Source: Persicobacter diffluens
Lineage (GTDB): Bacteria > Bacteroidota > Bacteroidia > Cytophagales > Cyclobacteriaceae
DNA length: 64,000 nucleotides
NCBI RefSeq assembly: GCF_036244895.1
Contig: NZ_BQKE01000001.1
Span: 868,001-932,000 of the forward strand
Reading direction: 5' to 3'
Shown piece after piece: positions 54,276 through 63,130 of this stretch. The first letter of the stretch is position 1. The number at the start of each line of letters is the position of its first letter. The notes below the pieces were generated by a model that was not told the origin of the DNA, ran no database searches, and saw only the letters and a program-made list of their open reading frames with translations. The position numbers and the translations under genes were made by a program.

Positions 54276-54498
54276 AAAGCCCTGATTACAGAAGCGAACA
54301 CCTTTTATTTTGAAGTTATACCAGTACTATTTTGGGGAAATATTCCAACATTGTTTTCAATCATTCGAATTTGTGTTTGGATGGGCTTGATTTTGCCTCA
54401 TTTGTCATCTTCGTTAGATAAAAATTGAAATAGGGGAAGTCCTCAATTTTTCTCGCCTTGCAGCTAAACGAAGATTCAAGAATGAATAATCCGGCTTA
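54276..54498 (-). repeat. 221-bp dispersed element, copy 6 (reverse orientation)
   Basis: Right end GAATGAATAATCCGGCTTA; left end AAAGCCCTGATTACA is a weak match. On the minus strand it carries CGTTTAGCTGCAAGGCGAGA and TTTCAATTTTTATCTAACGA. Confidence 0.72.
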
Positions 54499-54546
54499 AG
54501 CATAAATAATCCTGATAATTAATTCTGGATAAGTGCCCCCATAAAA

Positions 54547-54586
54547 GAAAAGCCCTTTCGGTATTGAGTCGAAAGGGCTTTTTTAT
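54547..54586 (-). terminator. Terminator of the radical SAM gene
   Basis: AAAAGCCCTTTCG/CGAAAGGGCTTTT with a GTATTGAGT loop, directly after the gene on the minus strand; A- and T-runs flank both sides. Confidence 0.93.
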
Positions 54587-55926
54587 TATTTTCTGAGTGC
54601 ATTGTACTTCTCCTGCACCTCTAAAGGCGGGTTGAAGTAGCCGTAGGCAATATGAGGAAATTCCTCATGAATGGCTTCCATAACCTCAGCTACGCCCATA
54701 CCATCGCCGGTATCCTCAATGCCCATTTTCTCCAAATACCAGTTCAGATCAATATTGAAGTTACGCCACTGAATCATGCTCAGGTCAGTGTATTCAATCA
54801 CCTGTCGGAGGGTTTCGTATTCCTCGATATTATCCGTGAATCCCGGTAGGGTGAAATAGTTGATGGATGCCCACTTTCCATGCAGACGCGCAATCTTGAT
54901 GGACTCAATTACATCCTCGTACTCGTAATTATTGGGCAGGTAGTAATTGGTGTACAGGTCTTTTCGCACTGAGTTCATACTTACCCGAATGCTGTCCAAT
55001 CCCGCTTTGAAAAGCTCATCAACTGCCTCTGGTTTGGAGCCATTGGTGTTGAGGTTAATAATGCCCCTTTTGGTCTTTTTTCGGATGGCGATAATGGTAT
55101 CACGGATCAATTGCCAAACCAATAAGGGTTCTCCCTCACAGCCTTGTCCGAAGCTGACAATCGGGAGTGGAGCGGTTTCCAGATGCGGAACGGCCATTTC
55201 CAAAACTTCTTCAATATAAGGGATGAAGTCCAGGCGGTTTTGCATGGCATCAATTTCATGTTCCTCCGGCTGAAAGCTTATACAGCCTAAGCAATTAGAG
55301 TTGCAGGCAGGGGATAAAGGGATCGGGGCTTCCCAGCGACCCATAAAGAAATTCCGGGCGGCAGGGCAACTGTAGGTCAAAGAACAGTTATTGCCTAAAT
55401 GCTGAATCAGGCGATTTTCTGGAAATTTTTCCAGGGTTTCAACAGTTTTTTGCTCTATGGCCTCGCAATCAAATTGCTCAAAATCCTGACGTTTGTCCGG
55501 GTCGATTCTCACGGCGGTAGTGTAGAACTTGCCATCCAGCCAGCCTACAGCAGTATAAGCATACAGTGGAAGGGTTTCTGCTCCTTCTGTTTCTTCATAA
55601 GCCGGCATGAAGGTCTGCGTATAAGCCGGCGAAACAAAGGCTGCTACCGCATATACATCTTCCAGTAATTCAATTTCGCCAGTATGGACATTTCGTCCGT
55701 AAGGGTTACGACAGGGCATGGTGAAAAATTCACTTCCTTCCGGTAACTCAATAAAATCCTCGGGTTCCAAACCTACCAGGCGGGTGCCTGAGCGGCCAAT
55801 AACCTCATAATTTTCTTCTTCAAACATATTGCCCTCAGCATCGCAGGTAAGCAATAGCGGAAGGCTGTCCGGATGCTGATTGGCAGCCGCTTTGGTTTTA
55901 TGAATGTTCGATTGTTCCTTCAACAC
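54586..55926 (-). CDS. Radical SAM protein
   Basis: The 446-residue protein has the CxxxCxxC motif as CNSNCLGC (about residue 210), followed by a TIM-barrel-like pattern (LPIVSFGQGCEGEPLL, RGIINLNTNGSKPEAV, LDSIRVSMNSV). The N-terminal 200 residues form a separate domain with cysteines in NNCSLTYSCPAA. No SPASM-type cysteine cluster is seen at the C-terminus. Radical SAM enzymes use a [4Fe-4S] cluster and S-adenosylmethionine; the substrate is unknown and no peptide precursor or partner gene is adjacent. Confidence 0.9.
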   Translation of the reverse strand: MLKEQSNIHKTKAAANQHPDSLPLLLTCDAEGNMFEEENYEVIGRSGTRLVGLEPEDFIELPEGSEFFTMPCRNPYGRNVHTGEIELLEDVYAVAAFVSPAYTQTFMPAYEETEGAETLPLYAYTAVGWLDGKFYTTAVRIDPDKRQDFEQFDCEAIEQKTVETLEKFPENRLIQHLGNNCSLTYSCPAARNFFMGRWEAPIPLSPACNSNCLGCISFQPEEHEIDAMQNRLDFIPYIEEVLEMAVPHLETAPLPIVSFGQGCEGEPLLVWQLIRDTIIAIRKKTKRGIINLNTNGSKPEAVDELFKAGLDSIRVSMNSVRKDLYTNYYLPNNYEYEDVIESIKIARLHGKWASINYFTLPGFTDNIEEYETLRQVIEYTDLSMIQWRNFNIDLNWYLEKMGIEDTGDGMGVAEVMEAIHEEFPHIAYGYFNPPLEVQEKYNALRK

Positions 55927-56072
55927 GGTATTCCTTTTGAATGATTGTTGATAATAACCTATTGATAATAAGTGCTTTTCCGAGGTGTTGGCCTGCGGAA
56001 ATGTCGCGCAATTTAAGGAAAAATTGTCAATAGATCATCAAAATACCGTTCTCATCCCTTCTTACTTAGGCA

Positions 56073-56522
56073 TTAATAGCTGTAGACCATCTTGATGTGA
56101 GGGATTCGGTCTTCCAGATAAATGTCTCCTTCCGGAATAAATCCAACAGACTGGTAAAAGCTGACAATGGCTTGTTGAGCGGAAATTACGATCTGTTCTG
56201 TTTCGGGGAAGGCGCTTTTGGTGGCTTGTAGTGCTTCTGTCATCAATAGTTTGCCAACTTTTTGCGGGCGAAATTCCGGACTGACGATGATTCTGCCCAA
56301 TTTCTTAATGGCAGGATTTTCGGTGGCAATTAAGCGGGCATATAAGCCTAATTGGTCCTTGTTTTTTCCCAGAAAGTGATGGCAGTTTTGGTCCAATTCT
56401 TCTAAATCCGGATAGGGGCAATGCTGTTCTACGATGAAAACATCGATGCGCAGTTTGGCCAGATCAAACAATTCCTCTTTGCTTAGCTCCTGATAATGCT
56501 TTAATGCGAAATCCCAACTCAT
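56073..56522 (-). CDS. GNAT N-acetyltransferase, ElaA type
   Basis: The 149-residue protein begins WDFALKHYQELSKEELFDLAKLR and has VFIVEQHCPYPDLEELDQ, the ElaA signature, followed by the acetyl-CoA region LGRIIVSPEFRPQKVGKLLM. Typical length. The substrate is not known for the family. It lies 30 bp after the small membrane protein gene, on the same strand. Confidence 0.92.
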   Translation of the reverse strand: MSWDFALKHYQELSKEELFDLAKLRIDVFIVEQHCPYPDLEELDQNCHHFLGKNKDQLGLYARLIATENPAIKKLGRIIVSPEFRPQKVGKLLMTEALQATKSAFPETEQIVISAQQAIVSFYQSVGFIPEGDIYLEDRIPHIKMVYSY

Positions 56523-56552
56523 CTTTTTTTTGGCAATCTAATAAAAAGGAAA

Positions 56553-56933
56553 TCAATAGCGTTCAAATAGTCGACGGAAACTTCTTCCGGTAGCAGCGCC
56601 TATGCCTCCCCAAAAAGCACCCATAAATCCGGTAATTACGAAAATAAATTTGTCCATATATTCCGGCAATTGAAAGAGCAAGGCGATTTGCCGGGAGAGT
56701 ATTTGTTGGTTTTGCTGATCCAGCCAGATGGCATACGACAGCCATAGAAAACCAATGGCCAGAAAGCCGGTGGCAAAAGCACTTTTGTTGAAAAGAAAAG
56801 CGACTATGGCGGTAGCAGGTAATATGATCCAAAAAGGGAAAAACCTACTTAGAAAGCCGCTAATCACCACCATGAAAGTGAACTGTAGGAGGTTGTGCAG
56901 GCTATTTGACTTTGGCCTGAATATGTTGAATTT
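56553..56933 (-). CDS. Small integral membrane protein
   Basis: From the start at 56933 (MKFNIFRPKSNSLHNLLQFT) the product has 126 residues with three to four hydrophobic helices and no known motif; a start 18 bases upstream is possible. It overlaps the end of the penicillin acylase gene by 32 bp, which suggests translational coupling. Possibly part of a three-gene unit with the acylase and the ElaA-like enzyme. Confidence 0.65.
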   Translation of the reverse strand, partial: KFNIFRPKSNSLHNLLQFTFMVVISGFLSRFFPFWIILPATAIVAFLFNKSAFATGFLAIGFLWLSYAIWLDQQNQQILSRQIALLFQLPEYMDKFIFVITGFMGAFWGGIGAATGRSFRRLFERY

Positions 56934-59322
56934 CATAATTGCTTGTCGCATTAAAGTTTTTGAAAAAAGGGATCTCCCGGTATTGGCCGTTCACCCATTC
57001 CTCTACCTGATTTTGGTAATAGGGGCTCGCTGGATTGCCGGAGGGCCCACCGGGGTAAATGCCCCACATTTTGTTGCCCTCCGGATGCAATGCGGTAATC
57101 ATACGCCAGGAGGGGCCATGCCGTTGGGTGGCCGCATTAATGGAACCGGCATTTCCTGCCACAGGAGCGGCAATGTTGAAGGCTTTGATTCTGGTTAAAT
57201 GTTGCAAATAGGTGCCCTTATACGCTGCCCATTCTAATTTTTTACCACTGATCTCTTCCTGCATTAATTTGTGCATAGCATTTTTGAATGCCAGCTGAAT
57301 AATGGCCGGAGCATCTTCCTTTTCCGGGGTGGATAGTAAATCAAAAAAGTAAAAATCAGGATTTTCTTTCAAGATTTTGATGGTGGTATAATGGGAAGGT
57401 TTCAATAGCGGAAGTCCTTTTTGGTCCCATTCATCATAGAGTAATCGGTAAAGCTCCTTCCACCAGGCGGCATAAAAGGTGGGGGCTTTTTCATAGGCCT
57501 CATTATGAAAATCCCAGTTTTTAAGCGCTAAAAATGCTTTCTGGTGAAAGTGGGGTAATCCCTCCGTATTGATTTGATTTAGCCAAAAGGGAAGACTTTC
57601 AGCGGCCTGCAGGTTGAAGTTATCATTTTGCATTTGCATCATTTCCGATACGGACCATTTTTCCTTTTCTTCCAGCAATTGAAAAATTCGGCGATTTCGA
57701 TAATACTCATATTTTTTCGCGGTAATGAAATAAGGGTAGGTAGAATCTGCCGGATGCTGGTTGGCCGAAAAAACGAAATTTCTTTCCGGTTGGTATTCAA
57801 ATACATTTTCCTCAAAAGGAATATAAGTTTTCCAGCCATTCTCAAGACTGTTTCCTTCCTGTAAAAAACGCCCATTATGATTGGTTCGGGCCGGGAACTT
57901 CCCATGGACGTGCATGGCGATCTCATTGTCCACTGAGGCAAAGACGAAATTTTGCGCCGGCGCCTGGTAATAAGATAGGGCCGTCTTAAATGCTTCATAA
58001 TTTTTCGCCCGATTGATTTTATAAAATGCCAATACTTCATTACTGGGGTCATGGGCAATCCATCGGTAAGCGTAACCGGATCGGGCTTCCTCAGCGCGGT
58101 AGTGCCGATCATAATAAACAGGTCCAAAAGCAGTATACTTTACCGTATCCACAAAATCTTCCTCGTCTCTGATTTTGATAACTTCCAGCCGATTTTCTAC
58201 CGGTGTGGCTTTTCCGTCTAAGAGATATTGATGTTGCTGATCGTCTAAAAAGGTAATGCGGTACCAATCCACCAAATCCCTTTGCGCATTGGTGACGCCC
58301 CAGGAGATATGATCGTTCATGCCGATGATGATGCCGGGAGCACCGGGCAGGCTGGCGCCTATCACATTGATGTCCGGTGACTGGAGTTGTATCATATACC
58401 AAAGGGAAGGAAGGTTAAGTCCCAAATGTGGGTCATTGCACAGGATGGGATAAGCTGTTTCACTTTTATTACCATTGACGGCCCAGTTGTTGGAGCCATT
58501 TAATGGGTTTGGACCTTCATCTAATGGCATATTGATATAGCTGAAGGGGATTTCAGCTTCCTGTAAATTGGTGGATTGTTTCCATTGGTTGGTTTTGTTG
58601 ACGATGGGGATTTGCCCCTTTTCCATCAGTGGATAGAGCAGGTCAAAATTCTTCTTTCCTAACCAGGCTAAAGCGTTAGTATTTTCCAAATCTGCATTGG
58701 AAGAAGAAAGGCTTTCTGCCATATATTTCAAAAGTAAAGCTGATTTTAAGGGGCTCCAGGCTTCAGGTCGGTAACCGATTAACTTATACTCAATGGGTAG
58801 ATCTTTTTTGTTGAGCTGATCAATATAGGCATTAACACCGGCGGCATAGGCCTTTAGCATATTGGCGGAAGTCTCCACGGACATAAAAGCGTCCCTTGCT
58901 TTTTCAGCCGCATATAGCATTCCTTTTCTTCTCTGTCCCCGATCAAACTGGAGAATCAGCGAGTCTTTTCCCAATATTTCAGAAAGTCTGCCTGCTGCGG
59001 CCATGGTTTGAAAATCCATTTGCCAGAGCCGATCCTTGGCCGTCATATAACCCTGCATATAGTACAAATCCCAATCGGATTGGGCGAAAATATGTGGGAT
59101 GTGGCTGGAGTCCAATGCGATGTCTACCGATTGGCGAAGGTCTTTGGATTTTATGGTTTTCGGGCTTTTTAAACCAGTGTTGCGTGGAGTAGCATTTTGC
59201 CAGAAGCCTTCAAAAGGATTTAGGAAGTGTCCTAATGCCGGGACTTTGCCCCAGGGCCGATTTAAACTATAGCCTAAGAAAATGGAAAGTCCTAAAAGGA
59301 AAAAGAAGCGTATGACTTTCAT
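56902..59322 (-). CDS. Penicillin acylase family Ntn-hydrolase
   Basis: The 806-residue protein has an N-terminal hydrophobic anchor or signal (MKVIRFFFLLGLSIFLGYSL). The alpha chain carries SSHIPHIFAQSDWDLYYMQGYM, and the autocatalytic cleavage site is at NGSNNWAVNGNK (about residue 275), where the Ser becomes the N-terminal nucleophile of the beta chain. Further family motifs are NDPHLGLNLPSLWY, GVTNAQRD and the late RHGPSWRMI. Such periplasmic enzymes cut amides, including acyl-homoserine lactones in some bacteria; the substrate here is unproven. Confidence 0.93.
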   Translation of the reverse strand: MKVIRFFFLLGLSIFLGYSLNRPWGKVPALGHFLNPFEGFWQNATPRNTGLKSPKTIKSKDLRQSVDIALDSSHIPHIFAQSDWDLYYMQGYMTAKDRLWQMDFQTMAAAGRLSEILGKDSLILQFDRGQRRKGMLYAAEKARDAFMSVETSANMLKAYAAGVNAYIDQLNKKDLPIEYKLIGYRPEAWSPLKSALLLKYMAESLSSSNADLENTNALAWLGKKNFDLLYPLMEKGQIPIVNKTNQWKQSTNLQEAEIPFSYINMPLDEGPNPLNGSNNWAVNGNKSETAYPILCNDPHLGLNLPSLWYMIQLQSPDINVIGASLPGAPGIIIGMNDHISWGVTNAQRDLVDWYRITFLDDQQHQYLLDGKATPVENRLEVIKIRDEEDFVDTVKYTAFGPVYYDRHYRAEEARSGYAYRWIAHDPSNEVLAFYKINRAKNYEAFKTALSYYQAPAQNFVFASVDNEIAMHVHGKFPARTNHNGRFLQEGNSLENGWKTYIPFEENVFEYQPERNFVFSANQHPADSTYPYFITAKKYEYYRNRRIFQLLEEKEKWSVSEMMQMQNDNFNLQAAESLPFWLNQINTEGLPHFHQKAFLALKNWDFHNEAYEKAPTFYAAWWKELYRLLYDEWDQKGLPLLKPSHYTTIKILKENPDFYFFDLLSTPEKEDAPAIIQLAFKNAMHKLMQEEISGKKLEWAAYKGTYLQHLTRIKAFNIAAPVAGNAGSINAATQRHGPSWRMITALHPEGNKMWGIYPGGPSGNPASPYYQNQVEEWVNGQYREIPFFKNFNATSNYEIQHIQAKVK

Positions 59323-59474
59323 GAGGAGGAATTGATTAGGTTAAAAAATTACAGCAATGCCTAAAAAATATCAAATTATTTGGGTATTTTCCTTAACCAC
59401 AGACTGATAAAGCCGCTTTAAAAAGGCGTTTAATGATATCAGTTGGAAAAACTAAACCCAAAATTTGAATCCCT

Positions 59475-60347
59475 ATGAATTATACAGAAGGTATGCTTCG
59501 CCCTGAAGCATTAAGCGGTAAGACCATTATTGTGACCGGTGGCGGTACCGGATTAGGAAAGTCCATGGCCCATTATTTTTTGCAATTGGGCGCCAATGTC
59601 GTAATCTGTTCCCGAAAAATGGAAGTGTTGGAAAATACTGCAAAGGATTTGATGGAACGCACAGGCGGGCAGGTGTTGCCTGTGGCTTGTGATGTGCGGG
59701 AGGTGGAGCAGGTGGAGGCGGTGATTGCCGCGGCTGATGCTAAATTTGGAGGCGTGGATGTTTTGCTGAATAATGCAGCCGGAAATTTCATTTCACCCAC
59801 TGAACGTTTATCCGCCCGTGCTTTTAATATTATTTTGGATATTGTATTGAAAGGAACTTCCAATTTTACTTTGTCAATGGGGAAATACTGGATGGAAAAA
59901 GGTCGGCCGGGGAATATACTGAATATTGTGACGACTTATGCCTGGACGGGTAGTGGTTATGTGGTGCCCTCTGCGGCGGCAAAGGCGGGCGTTTTGGCGA
60001 TGACAAGATCGCTGGCGGTCGAGTGGGCCAAATATAATATCCGCTCCAATGCCATTGCGCCCGGTCCTTTTCCAACAGAAGGTGCCTGGAGCAGGCTGCT
60101 GCCCGGAGAATTAGCGCAAAAGTTTGATCCTTCCCGGAGGGTGCCGCTAAAAAGAGTAGGGGAGCATCAGGAACTGGCTAATCTGGCCGCTTACTTGGTG
60201 TCGGATTTTTCGGCCTACATTAATGGCGAGGTGGTGACCATCGATGGGGGAGAGTGGTTGCAAGGTGCTGGTGAGTTTAATGGCCTGGATCGGATTACCC
60301 CTGAAATGTGGGATATGTTTGAGGCGATGAGAGGAAAGAAAAAATAA
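59475..60347 (+). CDS. SDR oxidoreductase, 2,4-dienoyl-CoA reductase-like
   Basis: The 290-residue protein is a classical short-chain dehydrogenase: TGGGTGLGKS cofactor motif, NNAAGNF, and the end PTEGAWSRLLPGE and INGEVVTIDGGEWL. In place of the usual Tyr-x-x-x-Lys it has PSAAAKAGV with only the Lys, a change typical of the 2,4-dienoyl-CoA reductase (DECR) subfamily that acts in beta-oxidation of unsaturated fatty acids. It is a single gene with its own terminator. Confidence 0.9.
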   Translation: MNYTEGMLRPEALSGKTIIVTGGGTGLGKSMAHYFLQLGANVVICSRKMEVLENTAKDLMERTGGQVLPVACDVREVEQVEAVIAAADAKFGGVDVLLNNAAGNFISPTERLSARAFNIILDIVLKGTSNFTLSMGKYWMEKGRPGNILNIVTTYAWTGSGYVVPSAAAKAGVLAMTRSLAVEWAKYNIRSNAIAPGPFPTEGAWSRLLPGELAQKFDPSRRVPLKRVGEHQELANLAAYLVSDFSAYINGEVVTIDGGEWLQGAGEFNGLDRITPEMWDMFEAMRGKKK

Positions 60348-60383
60348 AAAAAAGGCTTCCGGTTTTCGGAGGCCTTTTTTTTA
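60348..60383 (+). terminator. Terminator after the SDR gene
   Basis: AAAAGGCTTCCG/CGGAGGCCTTTT (one T-G pair) with a GTTTT loop, preceded by an A-run and followed by T-run that runs into the dispersed element. Confidence 0.9.
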
Positions 60384-60601
60384 GCCGAATTATGGGTGCT
60401 TCAATTATCGAATAGCTGGCAGTCTGTAAAATGAAGGAGGAGTTCTCTGTTTTGAGCTACTCCAATGCAATAGAAAAATGGGCAGAAAGCAAGCTTGCAC
60501 AAATTTAGGCTATTAAGTATTCAGTCGATACGAATGCAATGCACTGATCGCGATTCGGTTAAAGCAGATGACTAAATCTGGCGGTAAATAATTCTGGCTA
60601 A
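60381..60601 (+). repeat. 221-bp dispersed element, copy 7
   Basis: Ends TTAGCCGAATTATGGG and GGTAAATAATTCTGGCTAA. Internal: TTTTGAGCTACTCCAATGCA, AGAAAGCAAGCTTGCACAAA and TTAGGCTATTAAG. It begins within a few bases of the SDR terminator T-run. Confidence 0.8.
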
Positions 60602-60623
60602 GTGTTACAATTGGATCTTGTGC

Positions 60624-61259
60624 CTAGTTCTGAGGCTTTAATTTGTCTTTAAACTTCTCCCTAAGTTTTTGAACCTTCGGCGCTACTACAAAAGTGCAAT
60701 AAGGGTTTTTATCAGAGTTTTCATTGTAATAGTTTTGGTGATAATCCTCCGCAGGGTAAAAAGTAGTCGATGCCGATACCTCCGTCACAATAGGATCATC
60801 GTACAGACCTTCCTTATTGAACTGGTTTATGACCTTTTCGGCCGTCGCTTTTTGGGTGGGGCTATGGTAAAAAATGACCGAACGGTATTGCGTACCAACG
60901 TCATTTCCCTGTCGGTTTAGCGTAGTTGGATCATGGGTGGTGAAAAATACCTCCAGAATTTCTTCGAATGAAATGATTTCCGGCTCAAAGGATACCTGCA
61001 CCACCTCTGCGTGTCCGGTGAGTCCGGTGCAAATTTGTTTGTAGGTAGGATCTTTCACCTGCCCTCCCTCATAGCCGGATACTACCGTATCTACGCCATG
61101 TAATCTCTGCATTACTGCTTCCACGCACCAGAAGCATCCTCCGCCTAATGTGGCAATTTCCATGGGTTTTTCTTTTAGTTCGATTTGTGATTGACTTTGT
61201 CCCCAGACATTTATTGTGCTAAAGACCAGTAGTGGAATAAAATAGATTAAAAATTTCAT
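60624..61259 (-). CDS. msrA: Peptide-methionine (S)-S-oxide reductase with signal peptide
   Basis: The 211-residue enzyme has a signal peptide (MKFLIYFIPLLVFSTINVWG) and the MsrA active site GGGCFWCVEAV, with later YEGGQVKDPTYKQICTGLTGHAE and DVGTQYRSVIFYH. It repairs oxidised methionine in exported proteins using thioredoxin-like donors. The leader places it in the periplasm or outer envelope; no MsrB domain is fused. Confidence 0.96.
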   Translation of the reverse strand: MKFLIYFIPLLVFSTINVWGQSQSQIELKEKPMEIATLGGGCFWCVEAVMQRLHGVDTVVSGYEGGQVKDPTYKQICTGLTGHAEVVQVSFEPEIISFEEILEVFFTTHDPTTLNRQGNDVGTQYRSVIFYHSPTQKATAEKVINQFNKEGLYDDPIVTEVSASTTFYPAEDYHQNYYNENSDKNPYCTFVVAPKVQKLREKFKDKLKPQN

Positions 61260-61486
61260 TTGGGTTTCAGTGTTGATTGTATCACATAAGTACGAAATAG
61301 CGCAAATAATTGATGAATAATTGAAAAAAATTAAAAAAATATGAGGTTTTGTTGTTGTGGCGTATAATTAAATTGCTAAATTTAAGTTCAGTAAAATTTA
61401 ATTTTAAGTTTAGTGAACCCGAGGTAATTAAATTTCGTGAACAGTGATTATTGCAGAATTAAAATCCTCATTTTAAGGGTAGGCTT

Positions 61487-61768
61487 ATGAGTAAACAAGA
61501 ACCCCATTCAGAAAAACCGGAAGGTGAGCAACAGATGTTCGCCATGGTGATGAGTGAAAATGATCGTGCCTGGTACGTAGTTTTCATGACAGAGAAGGAG
61601 GCGGATATTTATCATCCGCACACAACGGATTTATTAGAGTATGAAGAGTTAAGAAAGACGGACTATGAAGCCTCATTCGTGCGTTCATTGTCACTGAAAT
61701 CTCGAGATTCTTTGTTGTCGGGTCAATTATATAAATTTGCTAAAAGAAGTTATTCAACATTCATTTGA
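61487..61768 (+). CDS. Small acidic hypothetical protein
   Basis: The 93-residue product has no signal peptide. Residues 18-60 (FAMVMSENDRAWYVVFMTEKE then EYEELRKTD) look like a small alpha/beta fold; the end KFAKRSYSTFI is basic. Not recognised. It is preceded by a 227-bp AT-rich gap without a clear promoter and followed by a terminator. Confidence 0.6.
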   Translation: MSKQEPHSEKPEGEQQMFAMVMSENDRAWYVVFMTEKEADIYHPHTTDLLEYEELRKTDYEASFVRSLSLKSRDSLLSGQLYKFAKRSYSTFI

Positions 61769-61803
61769 TATAAAGATCCAATTGCGTTTTGTTCTACATC
61801 ATG

Positions 61804-61837
61804 AAAGTCATTCAGTAATGAATGGCTTTTCTTTTTT
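61804..61837 (+). terminator. Terminator after the small acidic protein gene
   Basis: AAAGTCATTCA/TGAATGGCTTT (one T-G pair), GTAA loop, T-rich tail. Confidence 0.85.
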
Positions 61838-61861
61838 GGGCATTAAAAAAAATGGTGGAGT

Positions 61862-62035
61862 ATAAGCTGCATAATGCATGGATAAATTTAGCAGCAAGGT
61901 GGAAAAAAGGAAGGGATTTTCACCTTTTCAAGTTTTCTCAAGGAAGCAGATAATTGAGGGGGAAGCCAGTTTGCTAAAATTTGGGCTTTTCAAAATTTAG
62001 TAAATTCAACTGCATTCCACAGATAATAAGCCTTA
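61862..62035 (+). repeat. 221-bp dispersed element, copy 8 (internally shortened)
   Basis: Ends TAAGCTGCATAATGCATGG and ACAGATAATAAGCCTTA. Landmarks TTTAGCAGCAAGGTGGAAAA, TTCAAGTTTTCTCAAGGAAG and AAATTTGGGCTTTT remain, but about 45 bp of the second half are missing (174 bp total). Confidence 0.7.
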
Positions 62036-62073
62036 AGTGTGTTCTTGCGGAAATTACGTTGAATGTAACGAGA

Positions 62074-62106
62074 TAAAAAAAAGCCCCTGAAATTCATCAG
62101 AGGCTT
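62074..62106 (-). terminator. Terminator of the tRNA-Leu operon
   Basis: On the minus strand AAGCCTCTGA/TCAGGGGCTT with TGAATT loop (one U-G pair) is followed by T8. It begins one base after the last tRNA gene, so no spacer hairpin separates them. Confidence 0.93.
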
Positions 62107-62107
62107 G

Positions 62108-62189
62108 TACCTAAGGCCGGGATCGAACCGGCACTCCCGAAGGAACACGATTTTGAGTCGTGCGCGTCTACCAGTTCCGCCACTCAGGC
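62108..62189 (-). tRNA. tRNA-Leu(CAA), array copy 8 of 8 in transcription order
   Basis: An 82-nt type II tRNA: acceptor GCCTGAG/CTTAGGT, 3-bp D stem, anticodon stem CACGA/TCGTG with loop CTCAAAA (anticodon CAA, plus-strand 62153-62155), short long-type variable arm with TTCG loop, T arm GCCGG-TTCGATC-CCGGC, discriminator A. CCA is not encoded. Confidence 0.98.
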
Positions 62190-62253
62190 ATTTATTTAGC
62201 TTCCGAAGAAGCATGGTAGAAGATTGTTTTGAAGAGGAACAATCAAACCTCAG

Positions 62254-62335
62254 TACCTAAGGCCGGGATCGAACCGGCACTCCCGAAGGAACACGATTTT
62301 GAGTCGTGCGCGTCTACCAGTTCCGCCACTCAGGC
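62254..62335 (-). tRNA. tRNA-Leu(CAA), array copy 7 of 8
   Basis: Identical in sequence to the copy at 62108-62189; preceded and followed by ~64-bp spacers. Confidence 0.98.
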
Positions 62336-62399
62336 ATTTATTTAGCTTCCGAAGAAGCAAGGTAGAAGATTATTTTGAAGAGGAATAATCAAACCTCAG

Positions 62400-62481
62400 T
62401 ACCTAAGGCCGGGATCGAACCGGCACTCCCGAAGGAACACGATTTTGAGTCGTGCGCGTCTACCAGTTCCGCCACTCAGGC
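62400..62481 (-). tRNA. tRNA-Leu(CAA), array copy 6 of 8
   Basis: Identical in sequence to the copy at 62108-62189. Confidence 0.98.
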
Positions 62482-62545
62482 ATTTATTTAGCTTCCGAAG
62501 AAGCAGGGTAGAAGATTATTTTGAAGAGGAACAATCAAACCTCAG

Positions 62546-62627
62546 TACCTAAGGCCGGGATCGAACCGGCACTCCCGAAGGAACACGATTTTGAGTCGTG
62601 CGCGTCTACCAGTTCCGCCACTCAGGC
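62546..62627 (-). tRNA. tRNA-Leu(CAA), array copy 5 of 8
   Basis: Identical in sequence to the copy at 62108-62189. Confidence 0.98.
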
Positions 62628-62692
62628 ATTTATTTAGCTTCCGAAGAAGCAAGGTAGAAGATTATTTTTGAAGAGGAACAATCAAACCTCAG

Positions 62693-62774
62693 TACCTAAG
62701 GCCGGGATCGAACCGGCACTCCCGAAGGAACACGATTTTGAGTCGTGCGCGTCTACCAGTTCCGCCACTCAGGC
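62693..62774 (-). tRNA. tRNA-Leu(CAA), array copy 4 of 8
   Basis: Identical in sequence to the copy at 62108-62189. The spacer on its upstream side has a changed tetraloop but an intact stem. Confidence 0.98.
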
Positions 62775-62839
62775 ATTTGTTTAGCTTCAGAGGAAGCAGG
62801 GTAGAAGATTATCTTTGAAGAGGAATAATCAAACCTCAG

Positions 62840-62921
62840 TACCTAAGGCCGGGATCGAACCGGCACTCCCGAAGGAACACGATTTTGAGTCGTGCGCGTC
62901 TACCAGTTCCGCCACTCAGGC
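62840..62921 (-). tRNA. tRNA-Leu(CAA), array copy 3 of 8
   Basis: Identical in sequence to the copy at 62108-62189. Confidence 0.98.
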
Positions 62922-62985
62922 ATTTATTTAGCTTCCGAAGAAGCAGGGTAGAAGATTGTTTTGAAGAGGAACAATCAAACCTTAG

Positions 62986-63067
62986 TACCTAGGGCCGGGA
63001 TCGAACCGGCACTCCCGAAGGAACACGATTTTGAGTCGTGCGCGTCTACCAGTTCCGCCACCCAGGC
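62986..63067 (-). tRNA. tRNA-Leu(CAA), array copy 2 of 8, with compensatory acceptor change
   Basis: Differs from the main copy only in acceptor position 6 (A to G) and its partner (T to C), so the A-U pair has become G-C. The tRNA should still function. Confidence 0.97.
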
Positions 63068-63130
63068 ATGTTTTAGCTTCCGAAGAAGCAAGGTAGAAGA
63101 TTATTTTTTAGAGGAACAATCAAACCTCAG

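Larger units (their letters stand above)
62190..63130 (-). other. Seven ~64-bp spacers of the tRNA array with two conserved hairpins each
   Basis: Spacers of 63-65 bp alternate with the tRNA genes at a 145-147-bp period. On the minus strand each has a stem GATTRTT/AAYAATC around CCTCTTCA and a second hairpin GCTTC-TTCG-GAAGC, the very stable C(UUCG)G tetraloop. In the spacer at 62775-62839 the loop is CTCT but the stem is kept. Base changes in the first stem are compensatory or G-U on the minus strand. Confidence 0.85.

Noticed and set aside
61990..62214. A 74-codon minus-strand open frame
   Set aside because: It runs through the last tRNA gene and its terminator and has no protein-like features.
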